NCBI RefSeq assembly: GCF_026213295.1
Contig: NC_079426.1
Coordinates: forward strand, 26,660,902 to 26,724,901
Source of the DNA: Gadus chalcogrammus
Taxonomy: Eukaryota > Chordata > Actinopteri > Gadiformes > Gadidae
DNA length: 64,000 nt
Direction of reading: 5' to 3'
The notes under the pieces were generated by a model. That model searched no databases and was not told the origin of the DNA. It worked only from the letters and a program-made list of their open reading frames with translations. Positions within the stretch are counted from its first letter, which is position 1. Every line of letters begins with the position of its first letter. Positions 1 to 10,760 of the stretch are shown here, piece by piece. The translations under genes and the position numbers were made by a program.

Positions 1-308
1 TTGTCCCGAAAAACCCTCTGTCTCCGGAGAGACGCCTGTACGAAAAGTGCGCCGAGGTCCATGGGAACACCCACAAATGGTGACGCCATTATCGGAGGAG
101 GGGCTAGGAAGCTGCGCACGCCGATATAAGTAGCCGATCTCCGGGTAGACTCGCTGAAAAGCTGCTCCCGACCAGGTTTGGTTGCGAGCGTAAGTCACCA
201 TGGTGATACAGCGACGCTTAAAGAGATCGACTTTCATGGTACACCTAACCCAGGCTTTCAGCTCAACATACCTCGCTAACCCTCTAATCGAGCTTCGTAG
301 TACAGGCC
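1..308. mobile_element. Right end of a PIF/Harbinger-like element (left end outside window)
   Basis: The end near 308, read on the minus strand, begins GGGCCTGTACTACGAAGC and runs into a stretch with repeated GGTTAG-like motifs, typical of Harbinger-type termini in fish. The sequence after it starts CTG, the same 3 bp that flanks the other Harbinger-type insertions in this window. It interrupts the hAT-like segment that continues at 309. No transposase coding is visible in this part. Confidence 0.45.
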
Positions 309-601
309 CCTGGATTGGGCTTCGCGGGTTTGTTTACCGGCGTTGCTATTGTTACCGGTCTTGCGTGTTCCAACGGTTTATTAGGTATCTAATAAATCGC
401 TGTCTAATCAATACTTCATTCACTGCCTCTACCGTGGTCATTACAATATTATGAATAGACTGCTCTGTAAAAAAAATAAATAATAATAATTATACTAGAT
501 ACATTTTCAGTCGCACCGGTGCGCCCAAATAAAATATTTGGTCGCACTACTCCGAATTCTAGGCGCATGTGCGCCCAAATTAGGCGCACTCTGGAGCCCT
601 G
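309..601 (-). mobile_element. hAT-like element terminus with conserved internal segment
   Basis: The right end reads GGAGCCCTG, so the minus strand starts CAGGGCTCC, a common hAT terminus. Next to it is a GTCGCACCGGTGCGACC-type inverted motif (about 508-545). Positions about 310-455 share a segment with 14866-15020 and with the window end (63912-64000), including the minus-strand stretch beginning GTCTATTCATAATATTG. The three copies make this a dispersed family. The interior beyond 309 is displaced by the Harbinger-like element. Confidence 0.5.
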
Positions 602-989
602 GAAGTACTAAGTAAAAACTCCACTATTACCCATTAACTCAACTAAGTACCGTGTAGTTGTAACTGTTTTAGGTTGGTAATAACTCAGATATTGTGCACT
701 TCCTAGGAAATAAAGCAACCAATTCTTAGAAACACCTATTAATTCAAGTAACAATAGTAGTTATCCAAGGTTTATGTTGGTAACAGCCCAAGTTTAATGA
801 TGTACTATCTAGAAATTAGCATAGTACTTCCAATAAATTACTTTTTCTTAGTTATTATTCATAGCTACACCCATTTAGAAAGGGTTTATTCGATTTACCA
901 CTATGGAATTACTTACCTGGTAACAACCTCCGCAGGAGCAGTTTTCCTCTAGTGTCATGGTACATCTTCTTAACTACTGGGTACGAAGC
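602..989. other. Non-coding AT-rich spacer
   Basis: No gene or clear repeat boundary seen. Short TTACC/GTAATA motifs here resemble the tandem array that follows and may be decayed units of it. Confidence 0.4.
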
Positions 990-1640
990 CGTTTGTTTCC
1001 ATGGTATTACCAGGTTCTTACCATATAATTTATAATAGACACATTCCATTGTCCATGCAGTCAACACAAACTTGTACCATGCCCGTTCTGCGACGTTACC
1101 TAGTAAAACACAACAATTTACACAGTAAGTAAGCTGAAACTGTACTGTTAAAGGAAGCCTTGTTTGTTTCCATGGTATTACCAGGTTCTTACCATATAAT
1201 TTGTAATACATTATTCCCTTTTCCATGCAGTCAACACAAACTTGTACCATGTACGTTCTGCGAAGTTACCAAGTAAAACACGACAATTTACCCAGTTAAT
1301 AAGCTGAAACTGTACTGTAAAAAGGAAGCCTTATTTGTTTCCATGGTATTACCAGGTTCTTACCATATAATTTGTAATACATTATTCCCTTTTCCATGCA
1401 GTCAACACAAACTTGTACCATGTACGTTCTGCGACGTTACTAAGTAAAACATGACAATTTACCCACTAAGTAAGCTGAAACTGTAGTGTTAAAGGAAGCC
1501 TTGTTTGTTTCCATGGTATTACCAGGCTCTTACCATATAAGTTGTAACTGGTTATTCCCTTTTCCATGCAATCAACACAAACTTTTACCATACATGTTCT
1601 GCAACGTCGTTCACCAGTAGTTAAGCACTTTAGTTGTTGT
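990..1640. repeat. Tandem repeat array, period about 171 bp, about 3.7 copies
   Basis: The phrase TTTGTTTCCATGGTATTACC recurs at 992, 1162, 1334 and 1504 (spacings 170, 172, 170). Each time it is followed by the same CCATGCAGTCAACACAAAC and GTTCTGCGACGTTAC segments. The last unit decays after about 1620. An open frame on the minus strand here (909-1250) only reflects the repeat and is not a gene. Confidence 0.9.
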
Positions 1641-1649
1641 TATCAAACC

Positions 1650-2330
1650 CCAAACCACTGTTGATGAAAGGCATATTAAAATTAAACAAAATCAAAGGCT
1701 TATCTTTCAAATAATGCATGTCTCACAAACAGGCACTGAACACTGAAAAAATTTGACAAAAAGCCTTCCACATCAACTCAATTTAAATGTTACTGATGGT
1801 GTTTTGATAAAACACATGACCGTGTTATGGCAAGTGACCACAATGAAGACTGCTTCAACCTCTACAATTTGAATAAGTGTTAAATGCCATGCAGCAATCT
1901 GCCCATGGGAGCATCTTTTTGGTCAATCGCAAACCAATGAGTCCACTCGATGAATGAGAGATGGCTCTTTAGTGTCCTCTCTGTGAGGTATCCCTGCAGT
2001 CTCCACATCTGGGATTTGTAGGCTGACCATGGCCTGACCAGGTACCTCCAAATCTCCCCTTCCATACTGTAATGAAGAATCAGAAGACAAGAAAATAAAC
2101 ATTAGGACTGTCAATTAATGAACATTTATAGAACATGTAGAACTCAAAGATTATTTTGTTAATCAGTTAAGAAAGGATGCTGGTCCTCTGGCCATTGTGT
2201 TTGGTCATATTAAAAAGAGAAAAAGGCATAGCCTTAGCTCCGGTTAGCACTTTAGCGTCATTCAAACAACTCGGACATGTTGTTTAAAATCTATAACACC
2301 CAACTTATTAAAATATCTGGATTTAATCGG
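1650..2330. other. Spacer between tandem array and LINE; one exon-like stretch
   Basis: Non-coding sequence apart from an exon-like minus-strand stretch at 1880-2064, listed separately. Confidence 0.4.
1880..2064 (-). other. Candidate terminal exon of an unidentified minus-strand gene
   Basis: On the minus strand a pyrimidine-rich tract (TTTTCTTGTCTTCTGATTC) leads into TTACAG and then about 185 bp that is open in two frames. One reads YGRGDLEVPGQAMVSLQI and ends at VDSLVCD; the other reads MEGEIWRYLVRPW and ends at GRLLHGI. The splice acceptor looks convincing, but no donor, partner exon or family is recognised, and a chance acceptor is quite possible. Confidence 0.2.
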
Positions 2331-2502
2331 GCTCTCTCCCATAAGTACAGTTAAAATGCAATAAAATAAAATAAAAGTAAGAAGTGGACATCTCTTAGTG
2401 GGTTATATTTACAATTACAATTTACAATTACAATTCAATATTTACATTGCAAATAGCAATGAAAATTAAGAGTGAAAGAATAAATTATAGTTTGTCCGAT
2501 CA

Positions 2503-3989
2503 TCAGAGGGAGGAGTTATAGAGTTTAATGGCCACAGGCAGGAATGACTTCCTGTGGTGCTCTGTGGTGCATTTAGGAGCAATGAGTCTCTCACTGAAGG
2601 AGCTCCTCTGTTTGACCAGAGCATTATGGAGATGGTGAGAGCCATACTGCAGGATCGCCCGCAACTTCAACAGCATCCTCCTGTCAGACACTGCTGTCAA
2701 AGTGTCCAGCTCCACCCCCACAACGTCACTGGCCTTCCTGATCAGCTTGTTGAGTCTGTTGGCATCTGCTACTCTCAGTCTGCTGCCCCAGCACACAACA
2801 GCAAACAGAATAGCACTGGCCACCACAGACTCATAAAACATCCTCAGCATAGTCCGGCAGATGTTAAAAGAGCGGAGCCTCCTTAGAAAATAGAGGCGGC
2901 TCTGTCCCTTCTTGTAAAGGACTTCCGTGTTCTTAGTCCAGTCCAGTTTGTTATCAATGAACACCCCCAGATATTTGTAATGTTCAACGATGTCCACATT
3001 ATGACCCTGGATTGAAACTGGGGTCATTGGTGTCTTAGATCTCCTCAGATCCACCACCAGCTCTTTGGTTTTACTAGAGTTGAGCTGCAGGTGGTTCTGC
3101 TCACACCATGATCCACCACAGCCCTGTATTCAGCCTCCTCACCCTTACTGATACAACCAACGACAGCAGAGTCATCAGAGAACTTCTGAAGATGGCAAGA
3201 CTCTGTCTGGTAGCTGAAGTCCGTGGTGTAAAGGGTGAAGAGGAAAGGAGAAAGGACATTCCCTTGTGGGGCCCCGGTGTTGCTGACCACCGTATCCGAC
3301 ACACAGTGCCGCAAGCGCACGTACTGTGGTCGGCCAGTGAGGTAATCCACAATCCAGGACACAAGGGGGGGATCGACGAGCATCGCCGTCAGCTTGTCAC
3401 CCAGTAGAGCAGGCCTGATGGTATTGAAAGCACTGGAGAAGTCAAAGAACGTGACCCTCACAGTGCTCCCTGGCTTGTCCAGGTGGGCGTAGACGCGGTT
3501 CAGCAGGTAGATGATTGCATCCTCAACTCCAGTCCGGGGCTGGTAGGCGAACTGGAGGGGATCCAGGTGCGGCCTGACCATAGGCCTGAGCTGCTCCAAG
3601 ACGAGTCTCTCCAGGGTCTTCATGTTATGTGACGTCAGTGCCACAGGTCGGTAGTCCGAGAAACCACTGGGCTGCGGCTTCTTAGGCACTGGAACGAGGC
3701 AGGACGTCTTCCATATCACAGGCACCTTCTGGAGGCTAAGGCTCATGTTGAAGACCCGGTGAAGCACTCCACAGAGCTGTTCGGCGCAGGCTCTGATAAC
3801 CCGTGGGCTGACACCGTAAGGGCCGGCAGCCTTACCGGAGGGGAGTTTGCTCAGCTGTCTTCTTACATGAAGAGGTGTAAACAGTGCAGACTGGGGAGGG
3901 GGAGAGTTGGAGTCCAAAGTGCGAGGAGGGCAGGTAGCATGGGAGCCAGAGGAGGTGTGATGAGTGGGGGGTGGGTGTGCGCGGATCAA
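2503..3989 (-). pseudogene. LINE reverse transcriptase and C-terminal domain (L2-like), frameshifted
   Basis: Read from 3989 down, the frame carries the reverse transcriptase core: PSGKAAGPYGVSPRVI, then LVPVPKKPQPSGFSDYRPVA, the DFSSAFNTI block (first catalytic aspartate), NTGAPQGNVLSPFLF, and the catalytic box FSDDS where many relatives have F/YADD. Near 3050 the frame shifts, and the C-terminal part continues at 3057-2503 (HYKYLGVFIDNKLDW, then FYESVVASAILFAVVCWG). The enzyme would copy its own RNA at nicked chromosomal DNA. The frameshift makes this copy inactive. The C-terminal part contains a ~58-codon block that the copy at 58-61 kb lacks. Confidence 0.85.
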
Positions 3990-4537
3990 ACAGTTGGGTG
4001 CTATTAGGAGGAGGCGGGGTCAGAAGCAGTGGTGTCTGGAGACAGTCAACAGGAGAGCCAGCAGGGGCCGGGGCAGCAGAATCAAACCTGTTGAAGAACA
4101 GATTTAACTCATTGGCCCTAGCCATATTACCATCAACTCCACTGCTAGTTGGTCTGAAACCAGTGATGGTGCTCATACCACTCCAGACCTCCCTCAAGTT
4201 ATTCTGCTGGAGTTTCCCCTCCAGCTTCCTCCTGTAGCCGTCCTGAGATAAACAGCCACAACAATAGCATGTGAGAATTCACGGGGTAAATAATAAGGAC
4301 GGAGACCCACAGCTAAAAGTTCAATATCCGGGCTGCAGATGCGGTCTTGACGGTAATGTGACCAGGGTTGCACCACCTGTTGTTCACATAAACAGCAAGC
4401 CCCCCTCCTTTGCGCTTACCGCTCTTCGTGCAGTCCCTGTCAGCCCGGACAGTGTGGAAACCATCGGTGGAAACCTTATGATCAGGAACATCCGTTTGTA
4501 GCCATGACTCAGAGAAAATCATCAAACTACACTCCTG
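3990..4537 (-). pseudogene. LINE linker and partial AP-like endonuclease (L2-like)
   Basis: On the minus strand 4197-3990 encodes the linker (LREVWSGMSTITGF, ANELNLFFNRFD). 4376-4250 encodes SPDIELLAVGLRPYYLPREF. 4537-4315 encodes FSESWLQTDVPDHKVSTDGF and GGGLAVYVNNRWCNPGH. These are endonuclease blocks in three frames. Compared with the copy at 58-61 kb, about 200 codons are missing between VVAVY and KLEGKLQQNN, which deletes the GDFNH and SDH active-site motifs. Frame changes at about 4376 and 4250 also disable it. Confidence 0.8.
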
Positions 4538-4765
4538 TGGGGTGTTCCACAAAGCCGGTTTTATCACATAACCGGGTAAGTTAACCCAGGGTTTTCGGTA
4601 ACCCTAGGTTTTCCGTTCCAAAAGGATCACGGTATGTTAGTTGCTATAGCAACATATGCTCTGAATCAAACCTGGTCGGACCAGGTTTTGCGCAGGTTAA
4701 GTTTGAAACATAACCCGGTTTTGGGTATTTTAACCGGCGTTCACCGCAGATTTCATGTGTTCACA

Positions 4766-4834
4766 ATGGCATGCCCTTTTGATGAGAGAACTGCTGATAT
4801 CAGAGCGCAATATATACGTGCAATCCACCGGTAG
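4766..4834 (+). pseudogene. Stub of Harbinger (HARBI1-like) nuclease, N-terminus only
   Basis: A 22-codon frame starting MACPFDERTADIRAQYIRAI and ending in TAG. The start is very like that of the other Harbinger nuclease in this window (MACPFIEEPVDVEAQ at 48207, minus strand), which is the basis for the call. No helix-turn-helix or DDE region follows in the rest of the element. Confidence 0.55.
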
Positions 4835-5788
4835 CGATTGATAAGACCACGGCTCGACATCTTGGCATAGGCTATTGGATGACTTTTTCTGGAGTGGAGA
4901 GATATAGATTCTCGCGCAAATTTAAATAGCCTTACATAGCCAACACTACCAATCGAGGACCTGGCCTCAGTTCACTCCAGACTATTTGCGTAGCCCTCCG
5001 TTTTTTTCAAATGGTAGTTTTATCTAGGCTATAATGCTGGGGATGCTGAGCACATCACAGTCGTTTCAGATGACCCATCCAAGATTTGTATCGGCCTCCT
5101 ATCATACAAAGAGCAATAGGCTATTGTCTGAGTAGCCTACTATGCCGAGAGGCATTTACAACATAAAGTATAAAATAGTCCTAACGGACTTGCATCCACT
5201 GGAGAATGTTTGATCGTAGCCGGCGGCTTCATTACAAGCACTGATCCATCTTGATCTGTGAAGTTGATGAATTGTCACTTTTAGGTTGTCTACCCAGTTA
5301 CCAAAAAAAGAAACATTTGGAATAGTATGCGCTGTGGCAAGCACACGGTTTGCATGTGTTACTTCGAAGGCAAAAAAAATCGAAAATACAAGAAAACACA
5401 AAAACCTACATTCAACCAGTGTGGGGTATGGCCCATGACTCTCTGAGGTTGTAGGTACCTCCAGGTACCCCCTCCATGCCAGGGCGCCCTGAATTTATGT
5501 TTATTAACAGCTCCTCCACCGGGGTCAAGACAATTTGAGGGCCAGATCCAGTCTGCCGACTGTCGGCCTTTTCATGATTGGCTTAAAAAAATGGCTTATT
5601 TAAATTTATACCAATACGATGCTGGGAAAATCTTACCAGTTTGTATGTTTTTTATACTTCATTTTTATACTTGATCCTCTGACCGCTTGGAAGCAATCGG
5701 AGTACATATTCTTTTAGAAGAAAGGGGTTATGTGGTAGGATCTTTAAGAATGCTTAACTGGGATATTTATATATTGATGGCTCAAATA

Positions 5789-5998
5789 TTAAGGATCATG
5801 CTTTTGACGTGTAACTAACGCATTTACGCGGTCAGCGATCCGCTGCCAGGCTTTGGTTCTCCGGGTTCCAGAGGTTTTAGCGTTCCCTTTTCTTGTGATA
5901 ATGTCCTTCTCCTCGTCATAGCTCTCCAGGAGAACCTGGAGTTCCATTTCATTGAAATAAGCGGCCCGTTTCGCCATATCGATCAGGGTTTCCATGAT
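5789..5998 (-). CDS. Harbinger Myb/SANT-like DNA-binding protein, N-terminal part
   Basis: From ATG at 5998 on the minus strand: METLIDMAKRAAYFNEMEL, then LLESYDEEKDIITRKGN and KAWQRIADRVNA, ending at TGA near 5789 (69 residues). Spaced tryptophan and aromatic residues with the (A)WQ.IADRVNA block are characteristic of the Myb-like proteins that accompany Harbinger nucleases, which bind the element ends and help the nuclease reach the nucleus. The normal continuation after ADRVNA (a CN..GPKRTW block, present in the gene at 46297) is absent, so the protein is truncated or a downstream exon has been lost. Confidence 0.6.
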   Translation of the reverse strand: MMETLIDMAKRAAYFNEMELQVLLESYDEEKDIITRKGNAKTSGTRRTKAWQRIADRVNALVTRQKHDP

Positions 5999-6162
5999 CC
6001 ATACATCACGTCTTTTTAAGTTTGGCGTGGACGCGCACAACCCTGTGTTAACCAACCCCGAGTTGATTGAACTAATGCATAACCGCTGCTGTGGAACCGA
6101 AAACTCTGGGTTGGTCGGCACAGGGTCAATCAACCTAGAGTTCAGCGTTAACTCAGTGTTTG

Positions 6163-6516
6163 TTAAACCTCCGTTCGTGGAACACCCCTCTGGTATTCCC
6201 GATGACTCCGGGTTAGCGCTGTGAGCTCGTCCATCTTATTCCCTAGTGATCTCACGTTGCCCATGATGAGGGATGGGAGACACGGCTTGTAAGTCTTCCT
6301 CTCCATAAGTCTGCGGTGTATCGCTCCTTTCCTCCGCCGTAGCGACCCTTTTCCTCTGCATCCCCGGTGTTCAGCAGGGATATCCTCCATCACTGTAGTC
6401 AAGCCGGCCGGCTTCAGCTCCATCAGCTGATCCCTTCTCCTCCTTGCTTTCCTCATTACACCGGCTCTACATCCTCGGCGTCTTCTCATTAGCTCATCTG
6501 GGTTTTGGTGTCTCAT
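6163..6516 (-). pseudogene. LINE ORF N-terminus (L2-like)
   Basis: On the minus strand this frame has a basic region (ELMRRRRGCRAGVMRKARRR), then PSLIMGNVRSLGNKMDELTA, the start of the endonuclease domain. It breaks at the Harbinger insertion after SHREYQ and resumes at 4537 with ECSLMIFSESWL. The basic N-terminal stretch aligns with LRRRGTRAGAMVRNKKRGGG at 58.6 kb. 6517-6800 is its 5' leader, without a convincing gene. Confidence 0.75.
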
Positions 6517-6800
6517 TCCCGTAAAAGTAAAAGGTGGTTTCGAGAGCGCTAACAGCTCGTCGCGCGTGTAAACAATACCGCAACCGTTGGCACAATGTCC
6601 CTACAGGAGAAGCATTATAAAAACGGTATAAACCAAAGAAAAAAACTAGTAAAAATGTAACTAATCCATCTCGTCTAACATGTAGGCTAAAAAAATTGAC
6701 TTGACAAGAAACAAAACAATTAAAACCACTTAAAACGCAACTGAAGCAACTGGAGCTGCTGCAACAGGCTGCCACTAGCGCGGCGCCATAGCAACGAATA

Positions 6801-7196
6801 AACGTCAGGACACCGTATCGCGAAAAATCACAAGCACATGTTGTCGCTATCGATGTCTGTGCAACAACGTCATAGGTTCTGGCTGCTACTTGTTTTAGGG
6901 AACGTCAACAAATTACACTCACAGACTGGTGGCAGAGACGTTACCATGGAATTGTTTCAGGAAATTAATCACAAAAATATATTGCATTATAGTTAATCAT
7001 AATGCAGTTAATAGTTTAATATTCGACAAAAATCGACTAAACTATATTTGAAACTATTAATTGCATCCCGTTTAACAATAATGCAATATATTAGCAAAGT
7101 TACCTGTAGTAAGAAGCAGTCCACCATTGACAAAATGTTTTTTTAATGATTTTTATGGTATTTTATAGGATTTATTTCCAGAAATTATTCCATCCA
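6801..7196. other. Spacer with a short AT-rich inverted repeat
   Basis: No gene seen. ATGCAGTTAATAGTTT (about 7002) and AAACTATTAATTGCAT (about 7051) form an imperfect inverted repeat, perhaps a MITE remnant. Confidence 0.35.
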
Positions 7197-7877
7197 GGCC
7201 AAGTTTCGGTGCGGGGGTCCCAGTTAGGCCCTAGAATAAGGTATTCAAATTTCAGGGCGGTAGGACCGTCCCATCTTAAAAACTGTTTTTCCACCACATT
7301 CTGTACCATTAGGTCTTGCTGGCAACACTTCTGAGGGCTTTGTCCAAATGACAGTCCATTTGGGAAAACTTTTTTTCTCTAAGGGCTAGAACTCCAAATC
7401 TAGGATATTTCGTCGGGGGCCCGGAAATGTGTGTAAAATTTTTAGTATCCCTAGCTATCTCGAAAAGGCCGGAAAAGGGGCGTGACCTCCAACAGTACAG
7501 TAAATGTACATAAGACAGAGGTTAGTTTCTAGTCCCCATTTTTTGTGGAATGGAGGTGTACATTTGTGGCTTAAGGTGTGTAGACACAGCTGGCCTGTGG
7601 CCACGTTTTTGAAGTCTGGGGTCAAAAGGAGCCGGCACCACGCCGCTTATGAGATAACAAAAAGTTAATGTGTATTTCTCTGATAACTTTTTTTCATTAT
7701 TAAAGAGAGGCCTGATTCTCAGATATGCATGTTGGATGGCTAGGGCGTAGGTCTGGGAAGAACTTCAGGCCAAAATCTCGCAAGCGAGCCACTGGGTGAG
7801 GTGCAACGAGATGGAGCACTTGCTGAGTCATTTCCTGTAGGGCTGGAGCCACAGGTTGAAGCGTATGCGTCCTTAAC
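7197..7877 (-). repeat. Unidentified ~690 bp dispersed repeat, copy 1
   Basis: The whole stretch is matched in reverse orientation by 22350-23010. Its end part is matched by 18957-19213, and its GGCCAAGTTTCGGTGCGG end is repeated again at 23105-23220. Shared landmarks are AAGTTTCGGTGCGG, TTAGGCCCTAGAATAAGG, AATGGGGACTAGAAAC and the CAACATGCATATCTGAGAATC end. The minus-strand end encodes an open frame (RTHTLQPVAPALQEMTQQ to ENQASL), also open in the 18.9 kb copy. Differences between the two are about half silent, so coding is doubtful. Family unknown. Confidence 0.75.
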
Positions 7878-8380
7878 CCATACATGTTGTGTAATTAACA
7901 AGGACACGTTGGTGTAGTTGTGTTGAGTAATGTCACAGATTTCACTGTAAAATCGCTGTTAATGTGCAGCCATCGGGTCTTCCGTTAGCCAATGGGATGA
8001 ATGCTCATAGCTTCATATATCGTCGTGGAGGGATTACATTGCAATGAATGGAAAATCCCCTGCGTCGAAAGAAGCAGCACAAGGTCCTCCGTTAGCCAAT
8101 GGGATGAATGCTCATAGCGTCTCTATGTGCAGCCATCGGGTCAAACCCCATGCGTCGAAAAAAGAAGCACAAGGGTACCCTTTTGCATCAGAAGCTGAAG
8201 CCAAAGTCACTGACCGTTCGTCAAAAATCGACACGCTCGGAGTGAGAATGTGTTGCTCCGTCAGACCTTCTCATGGGGATCTGTCATGGCCTCATGACAC
8301 TCTTGTTCAGGCACAGTCTAATCAAGGTGACACGATACAGATGAGGGGACACTTGTGTTACAAGTCATAGGATAAAGATC
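7878..8380. repeat. Region with internal direct repeats
   Basis: CCGTTAGCCAATGGGATGAATGCTCATAGC occurs at about 7982 and again about 8087. GTGCAGCCATCGGG occurs at about 7964 and 8128. The units are rearranged rather than a simple array. The 8044-8370 open frame lies across them and is not convincing as a gene. Confidence 0.5.
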
Positions 8381-9387
8381 GAGAAGTAATTAAAGGAATT
8401 TATTCATGGTGTAAAGATTAAGACCCTCTGAATTTGGAGTACATGAAAAAATCTACGGAGGTTTGAGCTCTTAAATCAATCACTACTGTAAGGAAAGAGA
8501 GGGAATAACGAGAAGGTAAATGGTGTGAATGGTTCTCTGTACCTTCAGGCGTTAGCATTTAGTTTCCTCAACAAGCAGCTTCAGAAGCTTTCAGATTACC
8601 TGGCTCCTTAGAACTCCACATAAAGATTGGGGAGACATTTTAAATTGTTTACTAAGAAAAGCTTGGTATTTTCATCCTCAGTCATCAGTATACACGCAAA
8701 CCCATAATATTCACACAACTAAACACACCTATGCACGTTTGCTATCAGGATCAAAATGATTGATTCTACTATTAGGACATATGCACAAATAAATATGTAC
8801 TCGTCAAATCATACATGTGTCTTTGAAACACGCACGCACCCACGCACGCACGCACACACACAAACACACTTAGTGGACACAAATGGTGGAAAGAAAGGTC
8901 TCTTATATCATAGCACTTCAATGTCACCATGGCAACATGATGATTCTGAGTGGCATGTGTCAAAGGGGAGACAAATGCGTGAAACATAATCCTATGCGTG
9001 TTCTCATTCATCTATATTTGTATGATAACAGACACTCACACACACAGATACTGGTGTTTGTGGGTGGGTGACTAGGCAACAGATGGCTCGTTGTACGAGT
9101 GCAGACAGGGGATGTGTCTGTGGGCTGCAGGAGAGATGTTCAATCTGATAACAGGACCCTCCATGGAGCTGCCCTCATGTGCTTTCCTTTTCCAGTTTAC
9201 TTTCCTCCCCTTCATTGTAACAGAACTCAAGGACAGTGAAGCTGCGAGGCTCAGGTCACTGCAAATAGATTGATTCATTGAAATGGTGGTGCATACTTTG
9301 ATATATATATAGCCTAGCGATTGTTGTACTTGCACTTGGTTATATGAACATCCTTTCAGTACCGACAGCGATATATTGATGCACTTA
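8381..9387. other. Non-coding, with CA-rich microsatellite at about 8829-8870
   Basis: Contains a CGCACGCACGCA/CACACA tract; nothing else supported. Confidence 0.4.
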
Positions 9388-9452
9388 TGACAAATGAACT
9401 TGTAAGTCGCTTTGGATAAAAGCGTCTGTTAAATGCCTTAAATGTAAATATA
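9388..9452 (+). repeat. SINE/LINE 3' tail-like fragment
   Basis: Contains TTGTAAGTCGCTTTGGATAA followed by AAGCGTCTGTTAAATG, a phrase widespread in fish SINEs and LINE-derived SINE tails. Only the tail is recognisable; no tRNA-derived head was found upstream. Confidence 0.5.
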
Positions 9453-9630
9453 TATATTTTTGTTTTTATTGAGATAGGAAGCAAATGCTGTGTGTTTGTT
9501 TGGCTCTAATGTGCACAGGCCATACTTTCTAGAGAGGGTCTTTATGGGAACTCTTTAGTAGTGGTTGGTGGAGGACCCAGGAAGTAATGCAGTGGGTTCT
9601 TTCGGGGTCCAGTAAAACAGTCGAAGTTTA

Positions 9631-10414
9631 GGCCCCGTCCACCCAGAGCCGATTTTTTGGTGAAACCGGTAGATCTGGTGCCCGAAACCACACTTTTCTG
9701 AAACCATGTCCCCGGGTGGTTTCAATTATATCCGGACCTATCCGGTTTCGTGTTAGGATTCGTGTGGACGCCTGTAGCGCAAACGATGACGTCATCACGT
9801 CATCGGGCACCCCCCACCAGCTGGGCGACGTTAGAGTTGCTTTTAATTTTTTATTTGTATTCTTTCTGTAGCTTTAAATACAGCCCCTTTGTACATTTAA
9901 TTACTAACTGTACATTAAAAAGGATTTCTGCTCAATTTAAAAGGTTTAATCTCCTTCTTGAATGAATGTTTGTATACAGTGCGGAGGCTGGATGCGCGCA
10001 GGCTTGATGGGCTCCACTTTTGTGGAGAACCAGCACCTTAATATTTACTACATCGTGTCTACGGCTCGCAATGACTTTATGGAGATATTCCTGAAACGCA
10101 TCAAAGGAACACGGAGGGGAAAAGATTGTCGCCCGTGTGGACGGGGCCTTCACATCTATTTCGATCCACCGCGAAGCGCTACCAGGAGGGTATGTTTATA
10201 AACAGTGCCCAGGTTTTATGCGCATGCTCGCCTCTTCTTCATCTTTCTTTTTCTGGAGTTCTGTAGCAGAAACAGCGCCCCTTCCATGTGCCTGGAATGT
10301 GTTCCACAGCGGTTCTACAGCTCAATGCGGTTTTCAATTAATCCGTCTCTTACGGAGAAATTCCTGGACCGCATAAAACGAAAACTGATCGTTTTCGCCC
10401 GTGTGGACGGGGCC
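9631..10414. mobile_element. MITE with GGCCCCGTCC termini and a duplicated right end
   Basis: Left end GGCCCCGTCCACCC; right end CCCGTGTGGACGGGGCC, closing at 10414. The same right end also occurs at about 10130-10148, and the sequences before both (ATTCCTGAAACGCATCAAA and ATTCCTGGACCGCATAAAA) align, so two end copies lie about 267 bp apart. No coding capacity. Confidence 0.6.
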
Positions 10415-10551
10415 GTAGATTCTGGTCCATGTGTTGTCGTGGTAGCGACCCATGACAGAACACGGTATGTAGACTTTATGTCAAGGTTAGCATTAGATGG
10501 AGGCTTGACTGCAATAAGACAATGATAAGTGTCTTCCAGGTTGCCCAGAGA

Positions 10552-10760
10552 GTGAGGGCAATAGAATAGGAGAGAGGGAGGGGGGGGGGTGGGAGGAAGA
10601 GGGGTAGAGGGGGAGGGGTAGAGGGGGAGGGAGAGAGGGTGGGGAGAGGGAGGGGGGACAAGGAGGGGAGGGGTGGGAAAAGAGAGGAATAGAAGGGGGG
10701 GTGAAGAATGTGAGCGAGGGGGGAGAGGAAGGGGAGGCGGGAGAAATAGATGAAGGGGAG
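10552..10760. repeat. Purine-rich (GA/GGA) low-complexity tract
   Basis: Nearly all purine on the plus strand, with GGGGGAGGGG and GAGAGAGGG runs. Long proline- and serine-rich open frames on the minus strand here (to 10860) are by-products of composition. Confidence 0.85.

Larger units (their letters stand above)
4538..6189. mobile_element. PIF/Harbinger-type element inserted in the LINE
   Basis: The two ends are inverted copies of GGGGTGTTCCAC (4539 onward; reverse complement ending at 6188). The LINE sequence resumes exactly on either side, and CTG is duplicated at 4535-4537 and 6190-6192, a 3 bp target duplication as expected for this superfamily. Inside are a stub of the nuclease gene on the plus strand (4766) and a Myb-like gene on the minus strand (5998-5789), the usual two-gene arrangement. 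Most of the nuclease gene is gone, so the element is non-autonomous. Confidence 0.75.
2330..6800 (-). mobile_element. L2-like non-LTR retrotransposon (LINE), decayed, split by a Harbinger element
   Basis: Endonuclease and reverse transcriptase pieces run in order on the minus strand from about 6516 down to 2503. The 5' leader at about 6740-6795 (minus strand: GGCGCCGCGCTAGTGGCAGC) matches the leader of the plus-strand LINE at 58290-58330, so this copy is close to full length at its 5' end. A 1.65 kb Harbinger-type element sits at 4538-6189. A further deletion near 4245 removes the endonuclease C-terminus. The 3' end is not sharply defined. Confidence 0.85.

Noticed and set aside
8044..8370. 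108-residue frame as a gene
   Set aside because: It lies over rearranged direct repeats and has no recognisable domain.
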